The notes under the pieces are model-generated. The model searched no databases. It was not told the DNA's origin and saw nothing but the letters and a program-made list of their open reading frames with translations. The position numbers and the translations under genes were made by a program. 64,000 nucleotides of DNA, from the NCBI RefSeq assembly GCF_000774145.1, contig NZ_KN322966.1:40031-104030 (forward strand). Reading direction: 5' to 3'. Shown one piece after another: positions 1-8,190 of this stretch. Each line of letters starts with the position of its first letter. Position 1 is the first letter of the stretch. This stretch comes from Pseudomonas mediterranea CFBP 5447 (GTDB lineage Bacteria; Pseudomonadota; Gammaproteobacteria; Pseudomonadales; Pseudomonadaceae).

Positions 1-531
1 CGTCGCCGGCCAGCAGGCCTTGCCCAGGCGTCCGCCCTTGATCGCCGAAAGGTGCTTGCGCACGCAGTTCATCTCGCCGATGGTGGCGCCGGACTTGAGC
101 AAGGCTTTGTTGATCGCCTGCTTGTCGGCCAGGGTGATGCCGGCCGCGGGCAGTGCCAGCAGCGCCGAGCCCCCGCCGGACAAGAGGAAGATCACCCGGT
201 CGTCTTCCGTCAGGTTGCTGACCAGCTCCAGCACCCGTCCGGCCACTGCCAAGCCAGCCGCGTCGGGTACGGGGTGGGCGGCTTCCACCACTTCGATTTT
301 CTGGCAAGGCGCGCCATGGCCGTAGCGGGTCACCACCAGGCCGCTGACCTCGCCCTGCCAGCAACGCTCGACCACCTGCGCCATCGCCGCGGCGGCCTTG
401 CCGGCGCCGATGACAATCACCCGGCCGCTGCGGTCGGCCGGCAGGTACTGTTCAAGGACGTGTTGCGGATGGGCCGCGTCGATGGCTGCGGCAAACAGCT
501 CGTGGAGCAATTGTTGCGGATCGACCGACAT
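1..531 (-). CDS. ttuD: glycerate 2-kinase, 5' part only (gene runs off the window)
   Basis: The first 177 codons of a glycerate kinase of the TtuD/GckA (MOFRL) family, which phosphorylates the D-glycerate made by the upstream pathway enzymes and feeds it into glycolysis. The ATG is at 531 and the frame stays open to base 1, so the C-terminal part is outside the window. Visible family features are the VIVIGAGKAAAAMA segment near residues 38-51 and the LLSGGGSALL glycine-rich loop near residues 119-128. It follows glxR on the same strand after a REPIN, as the last visible step of the gcl-hyi-glxR-ttuD pathway. Older annotations often call this family hydroxypyruvate reductase. Family identity is strong; the symbol is by pathway context. 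Confidence 0.88.
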   Translation of the reverse strand, partial: MSVDPQQLLHELFAAAIDAAHPQHVLEQYLPADRSGRVIVIGAGKAAAAMAQVVERCWQGEVSGLVVTRYGHGAPCQKIEVVEAAHPVPDAAGLAVAGRVLELVSNLTEDDRVIFLLSGGGSALLALPAAGITLADKQAINKALLKSGATIGEMNCVRKHLSAIKGGRLGKACWPAT

Positions 532-573
532 GGCGGGCTCCCGATTATTCTTATTGGATTGATGCGGTCTCTT

Positions 574-661
574 GTGGGCGCGAGCCTGCTCGCGATAGCC
601 GTGGTTCGGTCAACAACATCGTTGACTGTGAAATCGCCATCGCGAGCAGGCTCGCTCCCAC
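574..661. repeat. REPIN (two inverted REP palindromes)
   Basis: Two copies of the REP sequence with core GCGAGCCTGCTCGCGAT face each other at 574-596 and 639-661, with a spacer of about 42 bp. The left arm has one substitution (GTGGGCGCG for GTGGGAGCG). It sits in the glxR-ttuD gap. Confidence 0.93.
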
Positions 662-677
662 AGGGGGGCTTCGGTGA

Positions 678-1568
678 TCAGTTATCCCGAATCGAGAAGT
701 TCGCCATGTGTTCCAGCCCCTTGATCAGCGCCGAGTGATCCCAGTTGCTGCCGCCGAGGGCTGCGCAAGTGCTGAACACTTGCTGGGCGTTGGCGGTGTT
801 GGGCAGGTTGATGTTCAGTTCCCGGGCACCTTGCAGGGCCAGGTTCAGGTCCTTCTGGTGCAGGCTGATGCGGAAGCCCGGATCGAAGGTGCCCTTGATC
901 ATGCGCTCGCCGTGCACTTCCAGGATCTTCGACGAGGCAAACCCGCCCATCAGCGCTTCGCGGACCTTCGCCGGGTCGGCGCCGTTCTTCGAAGCGAACA
1001 GCAGGGCTTCGGCCACCGCCTGGATGTTCAGGGCGACGATGATCTGGTTGGCGACCTTGGCGGTCTGGCCGTCGCCGTTGCCGCCCACCAGGGTGATGTT
1101 CTTGCCCATGGCCTGGAACAGCGGCAGGGCGCGTTCAAAAGCACTGCTGTCGCCACCGACCATGATGCTCAGGGACGCGGCCTTGGCGCCGACTTCGCCA
1201 CCGGACACCGGGGCATCGAGATACTGCGCGCCTTTCTCATTGATCTTCGCTGCGAACGCCTTGGTGGCGGTGGGGGAGATCGAACTCATGTCGATCACCA
1301 CCTTGCCCGCACCCACGCCCGCCGCGACGCCGTCGGCGCGGAACAGCACATCATCGACCTGGGGCGTGTCCGGGACCATGACGATGATGAACTCGGCTTC
1401 CTGGGCGACTTCCTTCGGGTTGGCCAGGGCCACCGCGCCGGCGGCCAGCAGATCGGCGGGAGCCGGGTCGTGGTGTTGGGACAGGAACAGGCTGTGCCCG
1501 GCCTTTTGCAGGTTCAGAGCCATGGGGTGACCCATGATGCCGGTGCCGATGAATCCGATTTTAGCCAT
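678..1568 (-). CDS. glxR: 2-hydroxy-3-oxopropionate (tartronate semialdehyde) reductase
   Basis: A 296-residue enzyme of the beta-hydroxyacid dehydrogenase family that reduces tartronate semialdehyde to D-glycerate with NAD(P)H. The N-terminal Rossmann motif GFIGTGIMGHPMALNLQKAG is intact. The substrate-loop sequence DAPVSGGEVGA lies in the middle, and the catalytic lysine is in GQTAKVANQI. The open frame extends further upstream, but the ATG at 1568 gives the canonical MAKIGFIG start and is preceded by AGAGGAT. It takes the product of Gcl and passes glycerate to TtuD. In the Pseudomonas genomes I recall it follows hyi directly; here a 3.6-kb block separates them. Confidence 0.93.
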   Translation of the reverse strand: MAKIGFIGTGIMGHPMALNLQKAGHSLFLSQHHDPAPADLLAAGAVALANPKEVAQEAEFIIVMVPDTPQVDDVLFRADGVAAGVGAGKVVIDMSSISPTATKAFAAKINEKGAQYLDAPVSGGEVGAKAASLSIMVGGDSSAFERALPLFQAMGKNITLVGGNGDGQTAKVANQIIVALNIQAVAEALLFASKNGADPAKVREALMGGFASSKILEVHGERMIKGTFDPGFRISLHQKDLNLALQGARELNINLPNTANAQQVFSTCAALGGSNWDHSALIKGLEHMANFSIRDN

Positions 1569-1624
1569 GGGGATAATCCTCTTGTTTTGTTGCTGTTTCA
1601 GGCGAATGAGGGAGTGCTTTTTAT

Positions 1625-1710
1625 GTGGGAGCGAGCCTGCTCGCGATAGCGGTGTGTCAGCCAATATTCCTGTGACTGACTACCGCTATCGCGAGCAGGC
1701 TCGCTCCCAC
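1625..1710. repeat. REPIN between fadD2 and glxR
   Basis: Perfect inverted pair of REP cores at 1625-1647 and 1688-1710 with a TGTGTCAGCCAATATTCC-type spacer. It marks the left boundary of the lipid gene block inserted in the gcl pathway. Confidence 0.95.
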
Positions 1711-1733
1711 AAAGGGCGTGTGCATGGTCTACA

Positions 1734-3422
1734 TCAAGCGATATCGCGCAGCTCCCGGCGCAGGATCTTGCCCACCGGTGTCATCGGCAGCGACTCTCGC
1801 AACACGATGTGCTTGGGTATCTTGTAGCCGGTGAAGTTCTCCTTGCAGTAGGCCTTGAGTTCTTCGAGGCTGACGCCCGTCTCCCGCGCCACCACGAACA
1901 GTTTCACCGCCTCCCCCGAGCGCTCGTCCGGCACACCGATCACCGCGCAATTGGCAACCTTCGGGTGGGCCATCACCACATCTTCGATTTCGTTGGGGTA
2001 CACGTTGAAACCCGAGACGATGATCATGTCCTTCTTGCGGTCGACGATCCGCACGAAACCGTCCGGGTCGATCACCGCGATGTCACCGGACTTGAACCAA
2101 CCCTCGCTGTCCAGCACCTCGGCAGTGGCTTCAGGCTTGTTCCAGTAGCCTTTCATGATCTGCGGCCCCTTGATGCACAGCTCGCCACGCTCGCCCAGGG
2201 GCTGTTCGGCGCCGTCGTCGCTGATCACTTTCATGAGCGTGCCTGGCACCGGCAGACCCACCGTGCCCAGCCGCGACCTCTTGCCGTAAGGGTTGGTACA
2301 GGCCACGGGCGAGGTTTCGGTCAGGCCATAGCCTTCGGTGATACGGCAGCCCGTGAGCTGCTCCCAACGATCCGCCGTGGCCTTGACCAGCGCGGTGCCG
2401 CCGGAATTGGTGAGTTTGAGGCTGGAGAAATCCAGGGTCTTGAAATCCGGATGGTCCATCAACGCCACGAACAACGTGTTGAGCCCCAACAAAGCCGAGA
2501 AACGCCAGTTTTTCAGCTCCTTGATAAAACCGCCGATGTCCCTCGGGTTGGTGATCAGCACGTTGTGGTTGCCGGTGACCATCATGCACATGCAGTTCGC
2601 CGTGAACGCATAGATGTGATAGAGCGGCAACGGCGCGATCATCACTTCCTGGCCTTCGCGCAGCAGCGGCTGGCCGTCGTCGCCGAACTGGCCCAGGCAC
2701 GCCCTGGCCTGTTGCATGTTCGCCACCAGGTTGCCATGGGTCAGCATCGCGCCCTTTGCCAAGCCGGTGGTGCCACCGGTGTACTGCAGCACCGCGATAT
2801 CGTCGAGGCCGACCTTCAGGGGCTTGATGGCCTGGCCACGTCCCAGGCGCAAGGCGCTCTTGAAGGAAATGGCCTGGGGCAGCGAATACGCCGGGACCAT
2901 TTTCTTGACCTTGTTCACCACGGTGTTGACCAGCCAGCCCTTGGCGGCGGGCATCAGGTCGCCCATTTTCGCTTCGATCAGGTATTGCAGGTCCGTGTCG
3001 GGCAGCACTTCCTGAACCTTGCTGCCGAACAGGTTCATGTACACCAGCGCCCGGGCACCGGAGTCCTTGAACTGGTGGCGCATTTCCCGCGGCGTGTACA
3101 GCGGGTTGGTGTTGACCACAATCAGCCCGGCGCGCAAGGCACCGAACACGGCAATAGGATATTGCAGGACATTGGGCATCTGCACCGCGATACGGTCACC
3201 GGGGACCAGATCGGTATGGGTCTGCAGGTAACCGGCGAACGCCGCGCTGCAGCGCTCGAGCTCGGCATAGGTGAGGGTCACGCCCATGTTGCTGAACGCC
3301 GGGCGGTCGACGAATTTCTTGCAGGAACGCTCGAACACCTCGATGACCGACTTGTAGGCCCCCAGGTCGATGTCCGAGGGCACGCCGGCCGGGCGTTTGT
3401 CATTCCAGAAATCAGGCTGCAT
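1734..3422 (-). CDS. fadD2: long-chain fatty acid-CoA ligase (FadD2 type)
   Basis: A 562-residue adenylate-forming enzyme that activates fatty acids to acyl-CoA for beta-oxidation at the inner face of the cytoplasmic membrane. The ATP-binding loop YTGGTTGLAKG is at residues 214-224. The ITEGYGLTETSP signature, the hinge GDIAVIDPDGFVRIVDRKK and the C-terminal catalytic lysine in TPVGKILRREL are all present. The N-terminus (MQPDFWNDKRPAGVP) resembles Pseudomonas FadD2 more than FadD1. In P. aeruginosa and P. putida fadD2 stands next to fadD1; no second fadD follows here, where glxR begins instead. The alpha/beta hydrolase and MaoC genes on its other side match the usual fadD2 neighbours. Confidence 0.93.
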   Translation of the reverse strand: MQPDFWNDKRPAGVPSDIDLGAYKSVIEVFERSCKKFVDRPAFSNMGVTLTYAELERCSAAFAGYLQTHTDLVPGDRIAVQMPNVLQYPIAVFGALRAGLIVVNTNPLYTPREMRHQFKDSGARALVYMNLFGSKVQEVLPDTDLQYLIEAKMGDLMPAAKGWLVNTVVNKVKKMVPAYSLPQAISFKSALRLGRGQAIKPLKVGLDDIAVLQYTGGTTGLAKGAMLTHGNLVANMQQARACLGQFGDDGQPLLREGQEVMIAPLPLYHIYAFTANCMCMMVTGNHNVLITNPRDIGGFIKELKNWRFSALLGLNTLFVALMDHPDFKTLDFSSLKLTNSGGTALVKATADRWEQLTGCRITEGYGLTETSPVACTNPYGKRSRLGTVGLPVPGTLMKVISDDGAEQPLGERGELCIKGPQIMKGYWNKPEATAEVLDSEGWFKSGDIAVIDPDGFVRIVDRKKDMIIVSGFNVYPNEIEDVVMAHPKVANCAVIGVPDERSGEAVKLFVVARETGVSLEELKAYCKENFTGYKIPKHIVLRESLPMTPVGKILRRELRDIA

Positions 3423-3429
3423 TGTTTTT
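3422..3429 (-). promoter_or_regulatory. Hfq/Crc CA motif at the fadD2 start
   Basis: On the coding strand the leader reads GAGGACAAAAACAATG. AAAAACAA fits the AAnAAnAA consensus for Hfq/Crc catabolite repression and its last base is the A of the start codon. Known for the motif; inferred for this gene. Confidence 0.55.
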
Positions 3430-3646
3430 GTCCTCTTTACCTGAACCTATCCCGGGCCGCTTCTGGATTGCTCGCAGAAGCGGAGCTCTTGGGACACTAG
3501 CAGCTCTGGCCAATCAGGCAAATACGGCAATTTGTGTCATAGATTGTGTGAATCTTGCCGCCTACGTGTGGCCTGATCAGGCGAGACGCAACGGATGCGC
3601 TATACAATGGAGCAACATCGCCCATGCGCCCATGTAAAGGATCGTC

Positions 3647-4591
3647 ATGATTCATCAAACGTTCTGGCTGACCGCGACCGACCACAGCCGCCTGTTCGTC
3701 AATCAGTGGTTGCCCGAAACCGCGCCCCGGGCCGTGATCATGCTGGCTCACGGCATGGCCGAACACAGCGGCCGCTATGGGCGCCTGGCCCAGGCCTTCT
3801 GTGACGAAGGCTACGGTGTCTACGCGCCGGACTTGCGCGGCCATGGCAAGACCGGTGAAGGAGCGATCCTCGGCCACTATGCCGACGAAGATGGCTGGGC
3901 CAAAGTGGTCGGCGACCTGGCCAGCCTCAACCATCACATCGTTCAGCAACATCCCGACGTGCCAATCGTGCTGTTGGGCCACAGCATGGGCAGCTACATC
4001 GCCCAGGCGTACCTGTTGCATCACAGCGCGAGCCTGCATGGAGCGATTCTCAGCGGTTCCAATTTCCAACCGGTGGCGCTGTATCGCGTCGCCCGCCTGA
4101 TCGCCCGTTTCGAACGCTGGCGCCAGGGCGCCACCGGGCGCAGTGCCTTGATCGAATGGCTGTCGTTCGGCAGTTTCAATCAGAAATTCAAGCCGACACG
4201 CACGCCCTTCGACTGGCTCAGCCGCGACCCGGCCGAGGTGGACAAGTATGTCCACGACCCACTGTGCGGCTTTCGTTGCAGCAATCAGCTGTGGGTCGAC
4301 CTGCTCGGCGGCTTGCAGCAAATCAGCAAAGCGTCCAATCTCGCCCAGATCGATCCGGACCTGCCGTTGCTGGTCATTGGCGGTGAATGTGATCCGGTGA
4401 GCGAAGGCAAGCGTCTCAAGGATCTGGCCGACGCCCTGCGCAGCGCCGGCAGCCAGCACCTGCAATTGACGATTTACCCACAGGCCCGGCATGAATTGTT
4501 CAACGAAACCAACCGCGATGAAGTGACGGCCGATGTGTTGACCTGGATTGCCCAGGCCCTGACCCACAAGCGCCCGCCACGCAGCGAATAG
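3647..4591 (+). CDS. alpha/beta hydrolase, monoglyceride lipase-like
   Basis: A 314-residue serine hydrolase of the lysophospholipase/monoacylglycerol lipase type. The family N-terminal signature HGMAEHSGRYGRLAQAF is near residues 35-51, followed by APDLRGHGKT. The nucleophile elbow is GHSMGS, the acid is in GGECDPVSEGK, and the histidine is in ARHELFNE. No signal peptide is seen, so it is probably cytoplasmic and may release fatty acids for the divergent fadD2. The ATG at 3647 is preceded by AAAGGAT. It is followed 44 bp later by a MaoC gene on the same strand. This trio is conserved in pseudomonads as I recall. The substrate is not determined by sequence. Confidence 0.88.
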   Translation: MIHQTFWLTATDHSRLFVNQWLPETAPRAVIMLAHGMAEHSGRYGRLAQAFCDEGYGVYAPDLRGHGKTGEGAILGHYADEDGWAKVVGDLASLNHHIVQQHPDVPIVLLGHSMGSYIAQAYLLHHSASLHGAILSGSNFQPVALYRVARLIARFERWRQGATGRSALIEWLSFGSFNQKFKPTRTPFDWLSRDPAEVDKYVHDPLCGFRCSNQLWVDLLGGLQQISKASNLAQIDPDLPLLVIGGECDPVSEGKRLKDLADALRSAGSQHLQLTIYPQARHELFNETNRDEVTADVLTWIAQALTHKRPPRSE

Positions 4592-4635
4592 TTTTCCAGC
4601 GTTTTTTCCATTACCCGCCACAGGATCGGAAACAG

Positions 4636-5106
4636 ATGACCCAGGTTACCAATACGCCTTACGAAGCCCTCGAAGTCGGCCAGACCGCCAGCTACAGCAA
4701 ATCTGTCGAAGAGCGCGACATCCAGCTATTCGCCGCCATGTCGGGCGATCACAACCCCGTGCACCTGGACCCCGAATTCGCCGCGGCGAGCATGTTCAAG
4801 GAACGCATCGCCCATGGCATGTTCAGCGGTGCGTTGATCAGCGCGGCGGTGGCGTGCGAGTTGCCTGGGCCCGGGACTATCTACATCGGCCAGCAGATGA
4901 GCTTCCAGAAACCGGTCAAGATCGGCGACACCCTGACCGTACGCCTGGAGATCCTGGAAAAACTGCCGAAGTTTCGCGTACGCATCGCCACTCGCGTGTT
5001 CAACCAGCGCGATGAACTGGTGGTGGATGGCGAGGCCGAGATCCTCGCGCCGCGCAAGCAACAGACGGTGACCTTGCCGACGTTGCCGGCGATCAGCATC
5101 GGCTGA
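4636..5106 (+). CDS. MaoC-family enoyl-CoA hydratase
   Basis: A 156-residue single-hotdog protein. The hydratase-2 signature is visible: catalytic Asp and His in SGDHNPVHLDPEFA, followed by the central helix ERIAHGMFSGALISA. Such proteins hydrate trans-2-enoyl-CoA to (R)-3-hydroxyacyl-CoA and can link beta-oxidation to polyhydroxyalkanoate synthesis (PhaJ-like). It shares a strand and a short gap with the hydrolase and is likely cotranscribed. The exact chain-length preference is unknown. Confidence 0.88.
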   Translation: MTQVTNTPYEALEVGQTASYSKSVEERDIQLFAAMSGDHNPVHLDPEFAAASMFKERIAHGMFSGALISAAVACELPGPGTIYIGQQMSFQKPVKIGDTLTVRLEILEKLPKFRVRIATRVFNQRDELVVDGEAEILAPRKQQTVTLPTLPAISIG

Positions 5107-5137
5107 TTCACAGGCCGCTCGCCACAATGATCTCAGT

Positions 5138-5213
5138 GCCTGCTCGCGATAGCGGTGTGTCAGCCAAATAGGGGGGAATGGCCTGCCGCCATCGCGAGCA
5201 GGCTCGCTCCCAC
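5138..5213. repeat. REPIN with a truncated left arm
   Basis: The left REP keeps only GCCTGCTCGCGAT (5138-5150), having lost the GTGGGAGCGA end. The right REP at 5191-5213 is intact. It forms the right boundary of the fadD2-hydrolase-maoC block, just after the end of hyi. Confidence 0.9.
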
Positions 5214-5227
5214 AGGGTGGAGTCGGG

Positions 5228-6010
5228 TCAGATCGCGTTATGGGTCTTCAGCCAGTTCAAACCCGCTTCGGTGCTGGTCAACGGCTTGTATTCGCAGCCG
5301 ACCCAACCCTGGTAGCCGATGCGGTCCAGGTGTTCGAACAGGAAGCGATAGTTGATCTCGCCGGTGCCCGGCTCGTTGCGTCCCGGGTTGTCCGCCAGTT
5401 GCACATGGTTGATCTCGCTCAGGTGCGCCGACAGGGTCCGGGCCAGGTCACCTTCCATGATCTGCATGTGGTAGATGTCGTATTGCAGGAACAGATTGGC
5501 GCTGCCCACCTGCTCGCGGATCGACAGGGCCTGGGCGGTGTTGTTCAGGTAGAAGCCGGGGATGTCACGGGTATTGATGGCTTCCATCACCAACTTGATG
5601 CCCTTGGCCTGCAGCTTCTCGGCGGCGTACTTCAGGTTGGCGACGAAGGTCTTGCGCACCAGGGCCTCGTCGCAATTCTGCGGGCAGATCCCGGCCAGGC
5701 AGTTGACCTGGGTGTTGCCCAGTACCTGCGCGTAGGCAATCGCCAGGTCGACGCCGGCGCGGAACTCCTCGACCCGGTCCGGCAGGCAGGCAATGCCACG
5801 CTCGCCCTTGGCCCAGTCACCGGCCGGCAGGTTGAACAGCACCTGGGTCAGGCCGTTGGCGTCGAGCAGGGCCTTGAGTTCGGCGGAACTGTAGTCGTAG
5901 GGGAACAGGTATTCGACCCCACTGAAACCGGCCTTGGCGGCCGCTTCGAAGCGGGCGAGGAAATCCTGTTCGGTGAACAGCATGGACAGGTTGGCGGCGA
6001 AACGCGGCAT
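5228..6010 (-). CDS. hyi: hydroxypyruvate isomerase
   Basis: A 260-residue TIM-barrel enzyme of the xylose isomerase-like family that interconverts hydroxypyruvate and tartronate semialdehyde. Metal and substrate ligands are visible in KLVMEAINTRDIPG, LQYDIYHMQ, HVQLADNPGRNEPGTGEI and GCEYKP. The length matches E. coli Hyi (258 aa). It lies downstream of gcl on the same strand with a REPIN in the gap, and is the last pathway gene before the inserted lipid block. Confidence 0.94.
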   Translation of the reverse strand: MPRFAANLSMLFTEQDFLARFEAAAKAGFSGVEYLFPYDYSSAELKALLDANGLTQVLFNLPAGDWAKGERGIACLPDRVEEFRAGVDLAIAYAQVLGNTQVNCLAGICPQNCDEALVRKTFVANLKYAAEKLQAKGIKLVMEAINTRDIPGFYLNNTAQALSIREQVGSANLFLQYDIYHMQIMEGDLARTLSAHLSEINHVQLADNPGRNEPGTGEINYRFLFEHLDRIGYQGWVGCEYKPLTSTEAGLNWLKTHNAI

Positions 6011-6056
6011 GGCAGTCTCCTGTGAATATTCTGAAGCCCTTGTGGGGCGGACTTCT

Positions 6057-6142
6057 GTGGGAGCAAGGCTTGCCCGCGATCACATCGCCTCGGTATCAAG
6101 ATGAACCGAGGCGCTTCCATCGCGGGCAAGCCTTGCTCCCAC
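6057..6142. repeat. REPIN of a variant family (AGCAAGGCTTGCCCGCGAT)
   Basis: Inverted 24-bp arms at 6057-6080 and 6119-6142 carry GCAAGGCTTGCCCGCGAT in place of the GCGAGCCTGCTCGCGAT core seen elsewhere. It lies in the gcl-hyi gap. Confidence 0.9.
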
Positions 6143-6147
6143 GGCGG

Positions 6148-7923
6148 TCAGTCGAGCAACGAAATGGCCGTCGGCGCGTCGTTGCCCACCAGTGCCAGGT
6201 CTTCGAATTCGTTGACGGCGTTGATCTCGGTGCCCATGGAAATATTGGTCACCCGCTCGAGGATGACCTCGACGATCACCGGCACCTTGAACTCCTCGAT
6301 CATTTCCTGGGCCTTGCGCAACGCCGGCTGGATGGCGGACGGTTCGAACACCCGCAGCGCCTTGCAGCCCAGGCCCTCGGCAACGGCGATGTGGTCCACC
6401 CCGTAGCCGTTGAGTTCCGGCGCGTTGAGGTTGTCGAAGGACAGCTGTACGCAGTAGTCCATGTCGAACCCGCGCTGTGCCTGGCGAATCAGGCCCAGGT
6501 AGGAGTTGTTCACCACGACGTGGATGTACGGCAGCTTGAACTGCGCACCCACGGCCAGTTCTTCGATCATGAACTGGAAGTCGTAGTCCCCCGACAAGGC
6601 CACGACCTTGCGGCTCGGATCGGCCTTGACCACCCCCAGCGCGGCCGGAATGGTCCAGCCCAACGGACCGGCCTGGCCGCAGTTGATCCAGTGGCGTGGT
6701 TTGTAGACGTGCAGGAACTGCGCCCCGGCGATCTGCGACAGGCCGATGGTGCTGACGTAGCAGGTGTCCTTGCCGAACACCTGGTTCATTTCTTCGTACA
6801 CGCGCTGGGGCTTGACCGGCACATTGTCGAAGTGTGTCTTGCGTTGCAGGCTGGCCTTGCGCTGCTGGCAGTCCTGCAACCAGGCGCTGCGGTTTTTCAG
6901 CTTGCCGGTGGCCTGCCATTCACGGGCGACTTCGATGAACACCGTCAGTGCCGAGGCGGCGTCGGAGACGATGCCCAGGTCCGGGGTGAACACGCGGCCG
7001 ATCTGGGTCGGTTCGATGTCGACATGAATGAACCGGCGACCTTCGGTATAGACATCCACCGAACCGGTGTGGCGGTTGGCCCAGCGGTTACCGACCCCCA
7101 GCACCAGGTCCGACTTGAGCAGCGTCGCGTTGCCGTAGCGGTGGGACGTCTGCAGGCCGACCATGCCGACCATCAGCGGGTGGTCGTCCGGGATGGTGCC
7201 CCAACCCATCAGCGTAGGGATCACCGGGATTCCGGTCAGCTCGGCGAACTCCACCAACAGCTCGCTGGCATCGGCGTTGATGATGCCGCCACCGGCCACG
7301 AGCAAGGGCCGTTCGGCCTGATCGAGCATCGCCAGGGCTTTCTCGACCTGCGCACGGTTGGCCGCGGGTTTGGCCAGTGGCAGTGGCTGGTAGGTATCGA
7401 TGTCGAACTCGATCTCGGCCATCTGCACATCGAAGGGCAGGTCGATCAATACCGGGCCGGGGCGGCCGGAGCGCATCTCGAAGAACGCTTTCTGGAACGC
7501 GTAGGGCACCTGGCCTGGTTCCAGGACGGTGGTCGCCCACTTGGTCACCGGTTTGACGATGCTGGTGATGTCCACCGCCTGGAAATCTTCCTTGTGCAGG
7601 CGGGCGCGGGGGGCTTGCCCGGTGATGCACAGGATCGGGATCGAATCGGCCGAGGCGCTGTAGAGCCCGGTGACCATGTCGGTGCCGGCCGGGCCCGACG
7701 TGCCGATGCAGACACCGATGTTGCCGGCCTTGGTGCGGGTGTAGCCCTCAGCCATGTGCGAGGCACCTTCAACGTGGCGCGCGAGGACATGATCGATGCC
7801 ACCGACTTTCTGTAGGGCGGAGTACAGCGGGTTGATCGCGGCACCCGGAATACCGAAGGCGGTGTCCACGCCTTCACGGCGCATCACCAGAACGGCGGCT
7901 TCGATTGCTCTCATTTTGCTCAT
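6148..7923 (-). CDS. gcl: glyoxylate carboligase (tartronate-semialdehyde synthase)
   Basis: A 591-residue thiamine diphosphate enzyme that condenses two glyoxylate molecules to tartronate semialdehyde and CO2. The start at 7923 ([20 protein letters not shown]) puts a valine at residue 51 in [14 protein letters not shown]. That valine replaces the usual catalytic glutamate of ThDP enzymes and is the hallmark of Gcl, so it supports both the call and the start. The ThDP site [13 protein letters not shown] and following NNSYLGLIR are intact, as is the FAD-binding middle domain. It heads the hyi-glxR-ttuD pathway and is divergent from a glcG-like gene. The shared promoter region holds two TTGTATACAA palindromes. 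Confidence 0.97.
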   Translation of the reverse strand: MSKMRAIEAAVLVMRREGVDTAFGIPGAAINPLYSALQKVGGIDHVLARHVEGASHMAEGYTRTKAGNIGVCIGTSGPAGTDMVTGLYSASADSIPILCITGQAPRARLHKEDFQAVDITSIVKPVTKWATTVLEPGQVPYAFQKAFFEMRSGRPGPVLIDLPFDVQMAEIEFDIDTYQPLPLAKPAANRAQVEKALAMLDQAERPLLVAGGGIINADASELLVEFAELTGIPVIPTLMGWGTIPDDHPLMVGMVGLQTSHRYGNATLLKSDLVLGVGNRWANRHTGSVDVYTEGRRFIHVDIEPTQIGRVFTPDLGIVSDAASALTVFIEVAREWQATGKLKNRSAWLQDCQQRKASLQRKTHFDNVPVKPQRVYEEMNQVFGKDTCYVSTIGLSQIAGAQFLHVYKPRHWINCGQAGPLGWTIPAALGVVKADPSRKVVALSGDYDFQFMIEELAVGAQFKLPYIHVVVNNSYLGLIRQAQRGFDMDYCVQLSFDNLNAPELNGYGVDHIAVAEGLGCKALRVFEPSAIQPALRKAQEMIEEFKVPVIVEVILERVTNISMGTEINAVNEFEDLALVGNDAPTAISLLD

Positions 7924-7949
7924 GGTTTTGTGCCTCTTACGTTTTGTAA

Positions 7950-7959
7950 TTGTATACAA
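7950..7959. promoter_or_regulatory. operator candidate, perfect palindrome TTGTATACAA (gcl side)
   Basis: A perfect 10-bp palindrome 26 bp upstream of the gcl start codon. The identical sequence recurs at 8089-8098. Palindromes of this type are bound by GntR/FCD-family repressors; the regulator here is inferred, not seen. Confidence 0.6.
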
Positions 7960-8088
7960 GTGGCTTTTCGGCGAGTTTATTCACGGCGAACGTTGCAGGT
8001 CAATCCTTTTCCTCAAGTACCTGTTTCATTCGTCGGAAGGCCGATAAGCCTGTGGCTTTTCGTCGCGCATGGCGATTTACGAGAATTA

Positions 8089-8098
8089 TTGTATACAA
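8089..8098. promoter_or_regulatory. operator candidate, perfect palindrome TTGTATACAA (glcG side)
   Basis: Second exact copy, 139 bp centre to centre from the first, about 90 bp upstream of the divergent glcG-like start. The surrounding AT-rich stretch (GAGAATTATT...AAAATAAATTTAA) contrasts with the G+C-rich genes on both sides. Confidence 0.6.
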
Positions 8099-8166
8099 AA
8101 ATAAATTTAATTGTGCTCTATTTGTTGTGTGAGGGTTCGCCTGAAGTGAAACCCAGAAGGCTTTCC

Positions 8167-8174
8167 AATAACAA
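8167..8174 (+). promoter_or_regulatory. Hfq/Crc CA motif before the glcG-like gene
   Basis: AATAACAA matches AAnAAnAA exactly, three bases before the GAAGGA ribosome binding site (8177-8182). Confidence 0.45.
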
Positions 8175-8190
8175 AAGAAGGACAGCATCC

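Noticed and set aside
574..1710. Repeated palindromes as a possible CRISPR array
   Set aside because: Copies are dispersed over the whole window, paired as inverted arms, with no regular spacer array and no cas genes.
6022..7815. 597-residue plus-strand frame opposite gcl
   Set aside because: Antisense to gcl, which has a diagnostic Val51 and cofactor sites; no ribosome site or family motif in the antisense frame.
7930..8190. N-terminal extension of the glcG-like protein and other short frames between gcl and glcG
   Set aside because: The region carries the palindromes and AT-rich promoter DNA; family length and the ribosome site favour the start at 8191.
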